A stretch of 49,167 bases of DNA from an uncultured Pseudomonadota bacterium (GCA_903832085.1 CAIKZZ010000048.1:1-49167); one strand, 5' to 3'; shown: positions 24,804-34,353, counted from the first letter of the stretch. Translations and numbers: made by a program. The notes: a model not told the origin generated them from the letters alone.

Positions 24804-26138
24804 TCACCTACCGACGCTGGGGTAAAGCGCCTGTTGCAGCAACCGTGCTGGCAGACCGTCATTGACTGCGGTGCTGAGCCAAGGGTCAATGACATCCTCC
24901 CAGTGGCCATTCTTCTGATAAAAGAAGGTCTTATCAGCCGGCTCAAAGGCTTCCTTTAATAGACGACACAGCGTGGCCTCTTTCTGGGTGATCAGAGCTA
25001 TCTCAATTTCGTCTGTAAACATGACATCCGCATGCCTCGCCACAATCTCTGCAAATACGGTTCGGTTGTCCGGATGCATGATCAGACTGGCAGAGGTGAG
25101 GTGGTTTCTAGCAAACGCCTCATTGGTGCCCCCGGTATTCTCAATGACTCGGATTGAAGGTTTATCGATATCTGCAAACGTTGCCAGTTGTGTCTGGTCT
25201 ATACAGCGCCCGACGGCTGTTTTTCCACTGCGGAACAATGCCGGACCTGCTTGTGCCACAGCAAGACGCGCAGGGGTGATCGACACCCCGCCAATGACGA
25301 TATCAAAGCGGTCTTCAGTGAGTTCATCAAATAAAGTTTTCCAACTACTTTTAATAAAAATCGGTTTAAGCCCGATCCCGTGCGAAAGTGCTGATGCAAG
25401 TACAACATCGGAGCCCTGAACATCGGATTCGATACGAGCGCTAAACGGGGCATAATCGGCAGGGGTTCCGATACGCAGTACTCCCGCCCCGCGGGCACGT
25501 TGAATCGTCGACGGCGCCATCAGTCTGAGTTGTGCCAATGTTGCTACAAGAGCGGCGCGATCCTCGCTCGCCCAACCATGGGTGCCCAATGCATTCGCAG
25601 CGAGTGTTTCTGTTCGGGTACTAAACTCAGACCGAGCAGCGAGTGGGGCAATCAGATACAGAGCGGTCAGCAGGTCACCAGTGAGTTGGTCGAGTCGTGG
25701 GCGTAGATCGCCTGCTAGCGTTAGTGCTGGGCCCGTGTAATCAAATCCCTGTGCCGCCCAGTGTGTTGTGAGTTGCTCCTGAACTTTACGAGCTAATGAC
25801 ATTTGGAGCGCGAAAAACTCTGCAACTGCCTCGGGCGCAAGGCCGAGTTCGCGTGCTCGATCCCTTGCCGCCTGGATGACGATAGCCTCGCGCGTTGGGT
25901 CAGAAATTGAGGCGTGGGTAGGCCACTTTGCTGCCGCGACAGCGGGCATCAAATCTAGCCGCGCGCCGGCTAGTTTCAATACGTTGCTGATTAGATCAGT
26001 CTCGTCTACCAGCTGCACCTGCTGGTCAGTACTAGCTAGTGGCGATACGTCGGCATAGGCAACGACACCAAAAGACAGCAGGCACAGCCATAGCAAAAGC
26101 CAATGTATTTGCGCCAGCCAGTTACACTTTTCAAACAC
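24804..26138 (-). CDS. Periplasmic chorismate mutase (AroQ gamma)-cyclohexadienyl dehydratase (PheC) fusion
   Basis: GTG 26138 is preferred because GGAGG lies 8 bases upstream; the in-frame ATG at 26153 overlaps that site. The 444-residue product has a signal peptide ending 'VVAYAD', then an AroQ-gamma-like chorismate mutase (about 45-150: 'GARLDLMPAVAAAKW', 'DPTREAIVIQAARDR', 'FFALQMSLARKVQEQL'), a linker, and from about 215 a class-3 solute-binding fold with the PheC marks 'GTPADYAPFSA', 'VIENTGGTNEAFARNH' and 'FTDEIEI'. Together they would turn chorismate to prephenate and then phenylpyruvate (or arogenate to phenylalanine) in the periplasm. Function is inferred from both domains. Confidence 0.82.
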   Translation of the reverse strand: MFEKCNWLAQIHWLLLWLCLLSFGVVAYADVSPLASTDQQVQLVDETDLISNVLKLAGARLDLMPAVAAAKWPTHASISDPTREAIVIQAARDRARELGLAPEAVAEFFALQMSLARKVQEQLTTHWAAQGFDYTGPALTLAGDLRPRLDQLTGDLLTALYLIAPLAARSEFSTRTETLAANALGTHGWASEDRAALVATLAQLRLMAPSTIQRARGAGVLRIGTPADYAPFSARIESDVQGSDVVLASALSHGIGLKPIFIKSSWKTLFDELTEDRFDIVIGGVSITPARLAVAQAGPALFRSGKTAVGRCIDQTQLATFADIDKPSIRVIENTGGTNEAFARNHLTSASLIMHPDNRTVFAEIVARHADVMFTDEIEIALITQKEATLCRLLKEAFEPADKTFFYQKNGHWEDVIDPWLSTAVNDGLPARLLQQALYPSVGR

Positions 26139-26330
26139 TATGCACCCCTCCATTCATCGCGTTTTGCCATGCCATAGTAGCCGAAGCTAGGCCTTTGTCA
26201 GCGACAATGCCGAATAGCGCCTATCAATGCTGCGGGGTGGGTTGCTTTTGATCTCCAATATCGCGAGTATCTGAGCAGCTCTGGTAGAGTGATTGAGACA
26301 ACTTGTTGCTGGTATACGCGAGGAATAACC

Positions 26331-28085
26331 ATGCGCCGCTATAGACCTTTAATCATTTTGGTTGGCATGCTGCTTGGATCACTCTGCGCCATGGTGGCAC
26401 AGGCGAATCCAAACTCAGACGCGCTGCGCGTATTTTTTCAGAATGCATACGAAGAAAGACTGCGCGATGATCCGGAGTCGGCGACGGCTAATGGTCGCCA
26501 TGACTATGACGATCGTTGGAATGACTGGTCACCGAGCGGACGAGCAGCTCATGCTGCCCACCAGACTGCCCAATTAAACGCGCTTGCAAAAATATCTCTG
26601 GATGGCGTATCCGATCAAGATCGGCTCAGTGCGCGATTATTTAAATATCTGACAGAGCAAGATTTAGCTGCTGCAGATTTAGAGGCCTATGTGGTTCGCG
26701 TCAGTCAGCTCTATGGATTGCATAATCGGGTCTACATGACAGTCGATCGCATGCCAGTGAGGACAGTCAAGGATTATGAGAATATTGTGGCGCGCTTACA
26801 TAGTATCCCAGCTTATGTAAATCAGAACATTACGCTTCTACAAGAGGCTATGGATCGTGGCTTTGCCCAACCTAGCGTCATCGTCAACCGGGTCGTTGAC
26901 CAGCTGAACAATCAGTTGCAGCAGACGAGTAAAGACACTGCGTTACTCGCGGGCTTTCGTAAGTTCCCCAGCAACATTTCCGCGCAGGAGCAGGAACGTT
27001 TACGCGTCGCCGCGGTAACCGCCTATAACAGCGAGTTTCTTCCATCTTGGAAGAGGTTGCATGACTTTATTGATGGTCCGTATCGTAGCCGAGCCCGCAC
27101 TGCAGTGGGCATCGGCAGCATCAAAGGTGGTCCAGAGGCCTACGCTGTGTTGGTACGTCGCTTAACCACTACAAATCTTACGCCGGAGCAGATTCATGCG
27201 ATTGGGTTATCGGAGGTTAGCCGCATTGAAGAGGCGATGCAGCAAGCTGCGCATGATGCTGGTTTTTCCGGATCTTTATCCGAGTTTTCTGCAGGGTTGT
27301 TGGCGTCGCCTGAGCAGCATTTTGTAAGCAAGGATGAGATGTTGGCATTTTGTCGTAATGCCGCAAAGATTATTGAGCCGGAGCTGCCGAGCTTGTTTAA
27401 GCATATGCCGATGTTGATTTATGGTATCCGACCCATTCCTGAGGATCGTGAGCAGGCAACCGCCTCTAATGCGCAGGCTCCCACGCCGGATGGCAGCACA
27501 CCCGGGTGGTTTAATCTCAACACCTATGAGCCTGCTCAGCAGGTCAAGTACGACAAGGAGGCGCTGGTGCTACACGAAGCAGTGCCTGGGCACGTGTTTC
27601 AGATTGCAACCGCAAGAGCCATTGGCGACGTTCCGGAGTTTCGTAAGTACTCCGGTAATAGTGCGTATCTTGAGGGGTGGGCTTTGTATGCAGAGTCGCT
27701 TGGCAGCCAGTTAGGTGTCTATCGGGACCCTTACAGTCGCTATGGACAATTAGTGAGTGAGCGGTTTAGGGCAGTGCGACTCGTAGTTGATACGGGGATG
27801 CATGCTTTGGGTTGGTCACGTGAACAAGCAGTAGCCTATTTTAAGGAGCATGCGCCAGAGGAGTCGCTCGCTGAAATCGATCGATACATTTCTTGGCCAG
27901 GGCAGGCACTATCCTACAAACTTGGCCAATTGGAGATCATGCGCCTGCGCCATGAGGCCGAGACCACGCTTGGCGCAGCATTCGATGTACGGGATTTCCA
28001 TGATGCGGTATTACGGGATGGCGTGCTGCCATTGGAAATCTTGCATGAGCAAGTTGAACGTTACATACACAGCGTTAACCACTGA
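26331..28085 (+). CDS. Exported DUF885 protein (HExxxGH metallopeptidase-like)
   Basis: The 584-residue precursor starts at ATG 26331 with GAGGA seven bases upstream and has a signal peptide ending near 'AMVAQAN'. The DUF885 family is marked by 'LVLHEAVPGHVFQ' (about residue 418), resembling a zinc HExxxGH motif, followed about 35 residues later by the 'YLEGWALYAESLG' glutamates. 'YISWPGQALSYKLGQLEI' near the C-terminus is also conserved. Members are thought to be peptidases, but few have been assayed. It is divergent from the AroQ-PheC gene, and near another exported peptidase. Confidence 0.85.
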   Translation: MRRYRPLIILVGMLLGSLCAMVAQANPNSDALRVFFQNAYEERLRDDPESATANGRHDYDDRWNDWSPSGRAAHAAHQTAQLNALAKISLDGVSDQDRLSARLFKYLTEQDLAAADLEAYVVRVSQLYGLHNRVYMTVDRMPVRTVKDYENIVARLHSIPAYVNQNITLLQEAMDRGFAQPSVIVNRVVDQLNNQLQQTSKDTALLAGFRKFPSNISAQEQERLRVAAVTAYNSEFLPSWKRLHDFIDGPYRSRARTAVGIGSIKGGPEAYAVLVRRLTTTNLTPEQIHAIGLSEVSRIEEAMQQAAHDAGFSGSLSEFSAGLLASPEQHFVSKDEMLAFCRNAAKIIEPELPSLFKHMPMLIYGIRPIPEDREQATASNAQAPTPDGSTPGWFNLNTYEPAQQVKYDKEALVLHEAVPGHVFQIATARAIGDVPEFRKYSGNSAYLEGWALYAESLGSQLGVYRDPYSRYGQLVSERFRAVRLVVDTGMHALGWSREQAVAYFKEHAPEESLAEIDRYISWPGQALSYKLGQLEIMRLRHEAETTLGAAFDVRDFHDAVLRDGVLPLEILHEQVERYIHSVNH

Positions 28086-28267
28086 TATCTGATCGACAAC
28101 GGCTTACGCGTCGCGCCTTTTTGTCCGCTTAAATGGTAAAGAGGCGTGACCATAGTCTATTGTTCGGCTTATTTGAACTAATGATGTGGTACCACCTGCA
28201 GGAGCAAACTGAACGTTTTGTTCAACTTCTTACCTGAGCATAGCCTGCGGCATAGCAACTGCGGATA

Positions 28268-28378
28268 TCATCGGGAGGGGGGTTCCGCACGACCCGGCAG
28301 TTCCAGCGCCTTGGCACGTGCAATGAGTTGCGCATCCGGCGTTATCACTGAGCTACCTGTTGGATTGTCAGCGCGTGC
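28268..28378 (-). other. In-frame open extension after the acetyltransferase stop; otherwise non-coding gap
   Basis: Between the DUF885 gene and the acetyltransferase gene (28086-28378) I see no gene on either strand. In the frame of the acetyltransferase, after its TGA, 36 further sense codons run to a second stop at 28268-28270. They read 'ARADNPTGSSVITPDAQL' and then 'IARAKALELPGRAEPPSR', which looks protein-like. This may be an old C-terminus lost to a nonsense mutation, or chance. Confidence 0.3.
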
Positions 28379-28984
28379 TCAGATCTTTTTCTCGATCAAC
28401 GGTACGTGAGCAGCCGCTGCCCGTGGCGCAAGTCCGGTCAGGCGAGGGTCTTGCGATACTTCGACGCTAAATGCGTACGCCACAAAACCAGAGCGGCGAT
28501 AAAACGCCAGTGCCTCAGGGTGATCGTGTGTGCAGGTATGCACCCAAAGTCGGTTGATGGGTCGTGCCCAAGCGAGTTCCAGTGCGCGGTTCATCAGCCA
28601 CCGACCAGCCCCTTGGCCAAGTAGAGCAGGTGTGAGTCCAAAAAAAGCAAGTTCACACTGATTAGCCGTCCTGAAGTCCAGCTCCAGTAGACCCTCGGCG
28701 TAACCGTTGATCGTCACGGCATACACCTCGACTAGCGGGTCGCTTAAAATCTCTTGAAGATCTTTTATGGGCATCGTAAGGCGGGAGAACCACAGCCACT
28801 CAGTGCCTATTCGTGCGAAGAGCTCACGATACCAAGCGGGATCGGGCGTTTGAATATGCTCCAGCCGCCACGGTGGAGTTGTACGCTCTGGGCGCTGTGG
28901 TACCTGCGAGATCATTTCGAGGTATGTCACAACTGCAGCGAGTTGACCGGGAGCTACGTCGCTGTAGCCATTGGGCAGAGTCAT
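28379..28984 (-). CDS. GNAT-family N-acetyltransferase
   Basis: The 201-residue protein has the GNAT acetyl-CoA site in 'FFGLTPALLGQGAGRWLMNRALE' (Q/RxxGxG/A variant: LLGQGAG) followed by 'LWVHTCTHDHPEALAFYRRSGF', the usual motif B with the conserved Tyr. The N-terminal 60 residues are family-variable. Substrate unknown. It lies by itself, convergent with the DUF885 gene and upstream of tRNA-Gly on the same strand. Confidence 0.82.
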   Translation of the reverse strand: MTLPNGYSDVAPGQLAAVVTYLEMISQVPQRPERTTPPWRLEHIQTPDPAWYRELFARIGTEWLWFSRLTMPIKDLQEILSDPLVEVYAVTINGYAEGLLELDFRTANQCELAFFGLTPALLGQGAGRWLMNRALELAWARPINRLWVHTCTHDHPEALAFYRRSGFVAYAFSVEVSQDPRLTGLAPRAAAAHVPLIEKKI

Positions 28985-29113
28985 GTCGTAGCGCCTCGCT
29001 CAGATCTGCTAAGCCCTACCGTGGTATACGTGTCGAGGCAGGTTATCGGTATGCCGCTCTTTGCGCGATAGGATGCACTCACGGTAGCCGCAACCTCCGA
29101 TCGTTCGATCGAG

Positions 29114-29187
29114 TGGAGCGGGCGATGGGAATCGAACCCACGTTAGTAGCTTGGGAAGCTACAGTTCTACCATTGAACTACGCCCGC
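29114..29187 (-). tRNA. tRNA-Gly (anticodon CCC)
   Basis: On the reverse strand a 74-nt cloverleaf starts GCGGGCG (29187) and ends CGCCCGCTCCA, with the CCA encoded. The D arm reads TAGTTCAATGGTAGAAC. The anticodon stem GTAGC/GCTAC encloses TTCCCAA, giving anticodon CCC. The T arm is GTGGGTTCGATTCCCAT. It closely resembles E. coli glyU and decodes GGG. Confidence 0.95.
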
Positions 29188-29407
29188 ACAAGCCACGATT
29201 TTATTGGATTTCCTAAGCCAGCAGCAACTTTTCCACGGATATTTGTTGATAATGGACAATGCGGAGCGCGCGGATCGTGCTTGTAATTGGGTGTCAGCAC
29301 CTCACAATACAAAGCAGCCTACCTATCGCCAGGTGGCCATGCCCGTTCAGCGCGCATCTTTTGGTGCGACGGATGTTTCCTGCTGACGGGTCTACTTGAA
29401 GGGTGTT

Positions 29408-29992
29408 ATGCGCAGCAGAACAATGCGGTGGATCTTAATCTTGGGCTTTTCTCTTATCGGAACCGCTCTGGCTGTGCCCGTGCGCTACAGTCTCGACACA
29501 ACACATTCGCGCATTGCGTTTTATGTGAATCATTTGGGATTCTCAAATGCGCTTGGTGAGTTAAAGGTGCCTGCAGGCAGTTTTACGTTTGATGCGACAG
29601 ACTGGTCTAAGTCTTCGATTGAAACACGCATTGCTGTCAAAACACTCGAGTTTGGTGATTTAGAGTGGAACACCCACGTACTTGGCGGTGATTTTCTAAA
29701 TGCAGATGCGCATCCAGAGATTACATTTGTGAGTACTGCTTTAGAAAAAACCGATACAGCGCATGGAAAGCTATTTGGTCATTTAACGATCAGGGGCGTT
29801 ACCAAACCTGTAGTGCTCGAGCTGCATCTGAACAAAAGTGGGGAGCACCCCATGCGGCGTGTTCAAGCCGTTGGTTTTACGGCGACAACGGTCATCAGAC
29901 GGTCTGATTTTGGAATAAAAACGTATCTGCCTCTGGTGAGTGACGAGTTGGATGTGCGGATTGAAATCGAAGCTTTTGTTGAGAATCCGTAA
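29408..29992 (+). CDS. Exported YceI-family protein
   Basis: From ATG 29408 (GAAGGG about 5 bases upstream) the product has 194 residues. The signal peptide ends 'IGTALAVP', and the mature part has the YceI lipocalin-like barrel marks 'YSLDTTHSRIAFYVNHLGFS', 'LGGDFLNADAHPEITF', 'GHLTIRGVTKPVVLEL' and 'RSDFGI'. YceI proteins bind long isoprenoid chains in the periplasm and some respond to base or stress. It stands alone, downstream of the divergent tRNA-Gly. Confidence 0.9.
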   Translation: MRSRTMRWILILGFSLIGTALAVPVRYSLDTTHSRIAFYVNHLGFSNALGELKVPAGSFTFDATDWSKSSIETRIAVKTLEFGDLEWNTHVLGGDFLNADAHPEITFVSTALEKTDTAHGKLFGHLTIRGVTKPVVLELHLNKSGEHPMRRVQAVGFTATTVIRRSDFGIKTYLPLVSDELDVRIEIEAFVENP

Positions 29993-30194
29993 AACCATTT
30001 TGATAACACTGATCTGCTGACGGTATTCGCGCATGGCAGCGCGGCGGCGTCGATGGGTCCGGCGTATTGACTAGGCAAGTGCTTACTAGCTTACTTAGTA
30101 GTGGTCTGTATAGATTGGTTGATGGCGCGTATGATTGTGTATAGTGCGCGATCTGGCATGCTGGTGGGCGAACTAATGAGTGGCCAGTCGCTTA

Positions 30195-31283
30195 ATGAAT
30201 GATCATGATAAAAGCACGAAACAATTTGCGCCAGCGCTCCTAGCTTGGTTTGATTCGTGCGGGCGGCATGATTTGCCGTGGCAGATAACGCGCACACCCT
30301 ATAGCGTTTGGGTTTCAGAAATCATGCTGCAACAGACGCAGGTTGTGGTTGTGGTTCCCTATTTTGAGCGCTTTATGGCGCGATTTCCAACAATCAAGGA
30401 TCTTGCGGCGGCCCCTCTGGATGAGGTTCTGCACCACTGGTCTGGCCTTGGCTACTATGCGCGCGCGCGTAATTTGCACCGATCCGCACAAATTATTTCT
30501 TCTGAGCACAGCGGCGTGTTTCCTCGCGATCTAGCGGCTGTTATGGAATTACCAGGTGTCGGTCGCTCGACTGCCGGTGCGATTCTGGCGCAAGCGTGGG
30601 ATGAGCGGCAACCCATCCTCGACGGGAACGTTAAGCGTGTGTTGGCTCGCTGGTTTGGAGTGGAAGGGTTTCCGGGAATCGCGCAGATCAATGCTGAGCT
30701 ATGGCGCTGCAGCGATCTGGTGACTCCGACTGGACGTGCGGCTGATTTCACTCAAGCGATTATGGATTTAGGTGCTACCCTGTGCACACGGACGAAGCCC
30801 GCGTGCGGGCGCTGTCCAGTGCATCTTGAATGTGTGGCTCAACGTCAGGGTCTGCAGGCGCAATTGCCCACTCGGCGGCCAAGAAAAAAAAGGCCGCAGC
30901 GGCGCGTATGTTGGTTGGTTATTCGCCACGGCGGCGCGGTGTTGCTCCATCGACGCCCGCTGAGTGGTATTTGGGGAGGGCTGTGGAGCTTCCTAGAGTT
31001 TGAGAATGTTGATCTCGCGCAAGCGGCATTGGTTGAGTTGCAGGGGGAGTCTGCTCGTTCTGTTGTGTTAGTACCAAGACTTGAGATAACGCATTCATTT
31101 AGTCATTTCGATCTGATCATCAATCCGTTAGTGGCTCACGTTAGTGACTGGAAGCTAAGCGGCGTGATGGAGCCCAACGATCAGACGTGGTACAACCTTG
31201 GCCAGCCAGCAGCGCTCGGTCTAGCCGCACCGGTCGCTGTTTTGCTAGATAGCCTAGAAGTTTCTGATGCAGGCGCGGGCTAG
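30195..31283 (+). CDS. mutY: Adenine DNA glycosylase
   Basis: From ATG 30195 the product has 362 residues. 'PYSVWVSEIMLQQTQVVVVV' is the family start, 'LPGVGRSTAGAILA' the helix-hairpin-helix, and 'ILDGNVKRVLARWF' holds the catalytic Asp. The 4Fe-4S cluster ligands are in 'CTRTKPACGRCPVHLEC'. The C-terminal third is the MutT-like domain that recognises 8-oxoG ('HRRPLSGIWGGLWSFLEF'). It removes A mispaired with 8-oxoG. A GTG at 30180 is an alternative start. It is followed by yggX after 20 bases, the conserved mutY-yggX pair. Confidence 0.96.
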   Translation: MNDHDKSTKQFAPALLAWFDSCGRHDLPWQITRTPYSVWVSEIMLQQTQVVVVVPYFERFMARFPTIKDLAAAPLDEVLHHWSGLGYYARARNLHRSAQIISSEHSGVFPRDLAAVMELPGVGRSTAGAILAQAWDERQPILDGNVKRVLARWFGVEGFPGIAQINAELWRCSDLVTPTGRAADFTQAIMDLGATLCTRTKPACGRCPVHLECVAQRQGLQAQLPTRRPRKKRPQRRVCWLVIRHGGAVLLHRRPLSGIWGGLWSFLEFENVDLAQAALVELQGESARSVVLVPRLEITHSFSHFDLIINPLVAHVSDWKLSGVMEPNDQTWYNLGQPAALGLAAPVAVLLDSLEVSDAGAG

Positions 31284-31303
31284 AGAGTTAGGAGAGTCAT
31301 GCG

Positions 31304-31591
31304 ATGAGCCGAGTCGTTGAGTGCGTGGTGCTGAAGCAATCGGCGGAGGGGCTCGATTACGTCCCCTATCCTGGAGATCTAGGTAGGCGTATTTATGAGA
31401 GCGTTTCTAAGGAGGGCTGGCAGCGTTGGGTCGCTCATCAAACGATGCTCATTAATGAGTATCGATTAACGCCGATTGAGCCGAAGGCTCGGGCATTATT
31501 GGTCGCTGAAATGGAGAAATTCTTGTTTGGTACGGGTGTTGACAAGCCTGAGGGCTATGTTCCCCCCGAGACTGGGCCCACGACGCCTTGA
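31304..31591 (+). CDS. yggX: YggX-family Fe(II)-trafficking/oxidative damage protection protein
   Basis: The 95-residue protein has the YggX pattern '[21 protein letters not shown]', '[20 protein letters not shown]' and 'INEYRL', including the single N-terminal Cys (residue 7). YggX protects iron-sulfur enzymes such as MutY from oxidative damage. It lies in an operon with mutY, matching this role. The last 20 residues ('[15 protein letters not shown]') are a common extension in non-enteric species. Confidence 0.95.
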   Translation: MSRVVECVVLKQSAEGLDYVPYPGDLGRRIYESVSKEGWQRWVAHQTMLINEYRLTPIEPKARALLVAEMEKFLFGTGVDKPEGYVPPETGPTTP

Positions 31592-31675
31592 CGCGCTTGG
31601 GTATACACCGGTCTAATACACCCGTTAGCTGAAGGGCTTCTGGTGTTCTTTTGTGTCATTTCAAAGCCTTATAGC

Positions 31676-31751
<76 letters not shown>

Positions 31752-32017
31752 TTTATTCTAATTAATTCAACACGTTATTAATTCAGATGTGTGGCGATCC
31801 GCCGTAGCACACCTTTTGCACAGTTTTGGGCAGGTGGGGGTGCTGGAATGCCTCAGGGTTTCTGCCCTTGCGGGTCAGGTGCCAAGTCAGGCGTAAAGAA
31901 TTTTGACGCTTGCGGTGGCTGGTTGCTCGTTGGCGGGTGCGGTGTTAGCGTCGACTGAACTGGGCCGTCGAGAACCTCTCAAATACCTTAAGCGCCCGCC
32001 GAGACAAGGATTTGTCC

Positions 32018-34006
32018 ATGCGCCGACCAATCGTCATTGCTTTACTAATCGGTGCCGCAGCATGGCTTGGGGCGTGTGGTGGGGGTGGCGGGGGAGGAGG
32101 AACGCCGTCGTACACGATCGGTGGGACCGTATCGGGGTTGGTGTCCGGTCAACAGGTCTCTCTCACAAATAACGGTGGGGACACGCTGGTCGTATCAGCG
32201 AATGGCGCGTTTACGTTCAAAACCGCCGTAGTTGCAAGCGGTAGCTACAGCGTAGCAGTCAGCAATCAGCCAGTCGGTGGGCAATGCGTCGTTTCAAACT
32301 CAGCTGGCACGAACGTGTCAACCAACGTCACGACCATCACCGTTGCTTGCACTCCTGATACCTACACCGTATCCGGAACGATCTCGAACGTGGCTGCAAA
32401 TCAGCCAGTGACCCTCACAGACAATGGTGCTGACGCGTTGCAGATATCAGCAAGCGGCAACTTTACGTTTGCCGCGCCGATTGCATATGGGAGCGCCTAT
32501 GCGGTTGCGGTATCAGCGCAACCACTTGGACAAACCTGCACGGTCTCGAATGGCTCTGGAACCATGACGGGTCCCGTTAACAACGTGACTGTCGCTTGCA
32601 CGCCGCAGCCGCTTCTATCGCCGATACCCACGCTGCTGCCCGATCTCTCGGCGAAGTATGCGGCGTTGTGTGGTCTCCTTGCGCACATGCAGAACGCAAT
32701 TCCGGTAGACATTTACAAGACGGGTCGCAAAAGCTTGTTTCTCAATGTTTGGTGTCTCCACACGCCCGCCGGTGATCCATATGTTGGGCCTGTTATCAAT
32801 ACGCTCATCGTGTTGGGGCAGGACCAAAACGGGAACTTCACCGATCAGACCAAAGCAGTGCTTGGCTCTGATATGCCGAGCATCTCAGGGATTGGAATGA
32901 AATATGTTGTATATGACGCAAACGGCGATGGCTACGACGACATTGTGTATGCCGTTGATGGCGAGGACGGCCGGTCGCCAGCTTTTGTAGGGCCTGCGGT
33001 GCCCTTTGACCAGTCTGCCTCAAATTTGAATTTCCCAACCGTGGCTTTGTTAAGCAACGGTGATGGCACCTATCAAATCACGCCGTTTGGTCAGCCCGTC
33101 TGGGGTTCGGACCTCCGTTTAATTTCCGCAAAGCCAAACAACCCGATACTTGTGTTGCTGCCTGCCGACAGCAGTTCCCAAGGATGGACATACAATCAGG
33201 GTTGGAGCGCGATCGGTGGGTATAGCTGGGTTTCCACGTTTACGAATGTATTCCTCGATTACACCCAGACCGGCGTGCTGCCGACTGTCGCGGTGAATGG
33301 CTACAAGGATTCGTCCGTCCAGAATATTCAAGTGTGGGGCCAGTCGGGCGGGGTATGGAATAAGCAATCCGATACTAACTTCTTGTCGTATCAGTACGTG
33401 CCATACGCTGACAGGACCGGAGCGCAAAGTAATCTTCAAATCGGCAACGTGTTTGGCAGCGACTACGTTGTTCCCTTTTTGTACGAAGGTTGTCAATTCA
33501 ACTTGAGCCCAACCTCACCTGTTGTGCCGTTGTTCTCAATGCTGGGTGGTCAAATCATCGGCGGCTACCAACCAGGGCAAGTGCTGACGGATTCAGTCAT
33601 TCAGCCGGGGGTTGACCTCGTGACTTTCGACATCAGCGCGTCCAATCTTCCGGTCAATATCCGGTCGTTGGCGCGGGTGAATCTCAACGGTGGTTACCCC
33701 TACTACCGATTGGTATGTGACGACATCAACAAAGACGGAAACGAGGACATCGTGATCCAGAACCTGAGCACTCCGATCATGTTCCTTAACGACGGGCAAG
33801 GGAACTTGCATTTCGTTCAGCAGGGAAATTTTCCGCCGCCGCCGTATGGTGCGACCTATATCTATGAGGACTTAGACGGCGACGGGATTCGGGATCTCTT
33901 GTATTTCCCCATCGACCGCTACCAGAACTGGCCGGTTCCCTCCGGTGAAGTTCGCGTGGTAATTTACAAGGGCTTGCGAAAACTGATGCTATCCGACACC
34001 CAGTAA
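32018..34006 (+). CDS. Large surface lipoprotein with two beta repeats and VCBS/FG-GAP-like motifs
   Basis: From ATG 32018 (AAGGA seven bases upstream) the product has 662 residues. The lipobox 'AAAWLGAC' is followed by eight glycines, a flexible tether. Two tandem repeats of about 85 residues follow ('YTIGGTVSGLVSGQQVSLTN' and 'YTVSGTISNVAANQPVTLTD'), each ending 'VACTP'. The rest resembles FG-GAP/VCBS propeller repeats, with calcium-type loops 'DANGDGYDDIVY', 'DINKDGNEDIVI' and 'DLDGDGIRDLLY'. A cell-surface binding or adhesion role is inferred; the exact function is unknown. Confidence 0.75.
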   Translation: MRRPIVIALLIGAAAWLGACGGGGGGGGTPSYTIGGTVSGLVSGQQVSLTNNGGDTLVVSANGAFTFKTAVVASGSYSVAVSNQPVGGQCVVSNSAGTNVSTNVTTITVACTPDTYTVSGTISNVAANQPVTLTDNGADALQISASGNFTFAAPIAYGSAYAVAVSAQPLGQTCTVSNGSGTMTGPVNNVTVACTPQPLLSPIPTLLPDLSAKYAALCGLLAHMQNAIPVDIYKTGRKSLFLNVWCLHTPAGDPYVGPVINTLIVLGQDQNGNFTDQTKAVLGSDMPSISGIGMKYVVYDANGDGYDDIVYAVDGEDGRSPAFVGPAVPFDQSASNLNFPTVALLSNGDGTYQITPFGQPVWGSDLRLISAKPNNPILVLLPADSSSQGWTYNQGWSAIGGYSWVSTFTNVFLDYTQTGVLPTVAVNGYKDSSVQNIQVWGQSGGVWNKQSDTNFLSYQYVPYADRTGAQSNLQIGNVFGSDYVVPFLYEGCQFNLSPTSPVVPLFSMLGGQIIGGYQPGQVLTDSVIQPGVDLVTFDISASNLPVNIRSLARVNLNGGYPYYRLVCDDINKDGNEDIVIQNLSTPIMFLNDGQGNLHFVQQGNFPPPPYGATYIYEDLDGDGIRDLLYFPIDRYQNWPVPSGEVRVVIYKGLRKLMLSDTQ

Positions 34007-34122
34007 CGCTTCGAGCGTCTGGCTGGAGATATGCGGCGCATCCTCGCCGCAGACTGGATTGCTAAGGGGTCTAGGTCAAAGAGTCGTTTTAAGCGACTAC
34101 AGATGGATATCAACCGCCAAGT

Positions 34123-34353
34123 TTGAACGGCACATTTAGATGGCTAATGCGTGATGGCGAGCAAGAAAAAAAAGAAGATGGACAGAATAGAACGCTGTAT
34201 AGCTTGAGACATACGTATGCTACATCGGAACTTATAGAAAACAGAGCGGACTTACACACGCTCGCGAAGCAAATGGGAAATAGTGCCGCAATGATTGAGC
34301 GACACTACAGCAAACTAACGGCAACGGTGGCAGCAGAGAGGCTGGCAAAATGA
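34123..34353 (+). pseudogene. Tyrosine recombinase (integrase), C-terminal remnant
   Basis: Only the last ~75 residues remain. They include the catalytic 'LYSLRHTYATSELIEN' (Arg and His), 'HTLAKQMGNSAAMIERHYS' (His-region and nucleophile Tyr). The core with the first catalytic Arg and Lys is missing, and upstream codons run only to a stop at 34090-34092, with no integrase similarity. The stump overlaps the next gene by 4 bases. Base composition is AT-rich compared with the flanks, consistent with an acquired island that lost its integrase. Confidence 0.85.

Noticed and set aside
28105-28150. Possible terminator after the DUF885 gene (GTCGCGCCTTTTT against AAGAGGCGTGAC)
   Set aside because: The arms contain mismatches and the T run lies within the first arm instead of after the stem, so it does not fit an intrinsic terminator.
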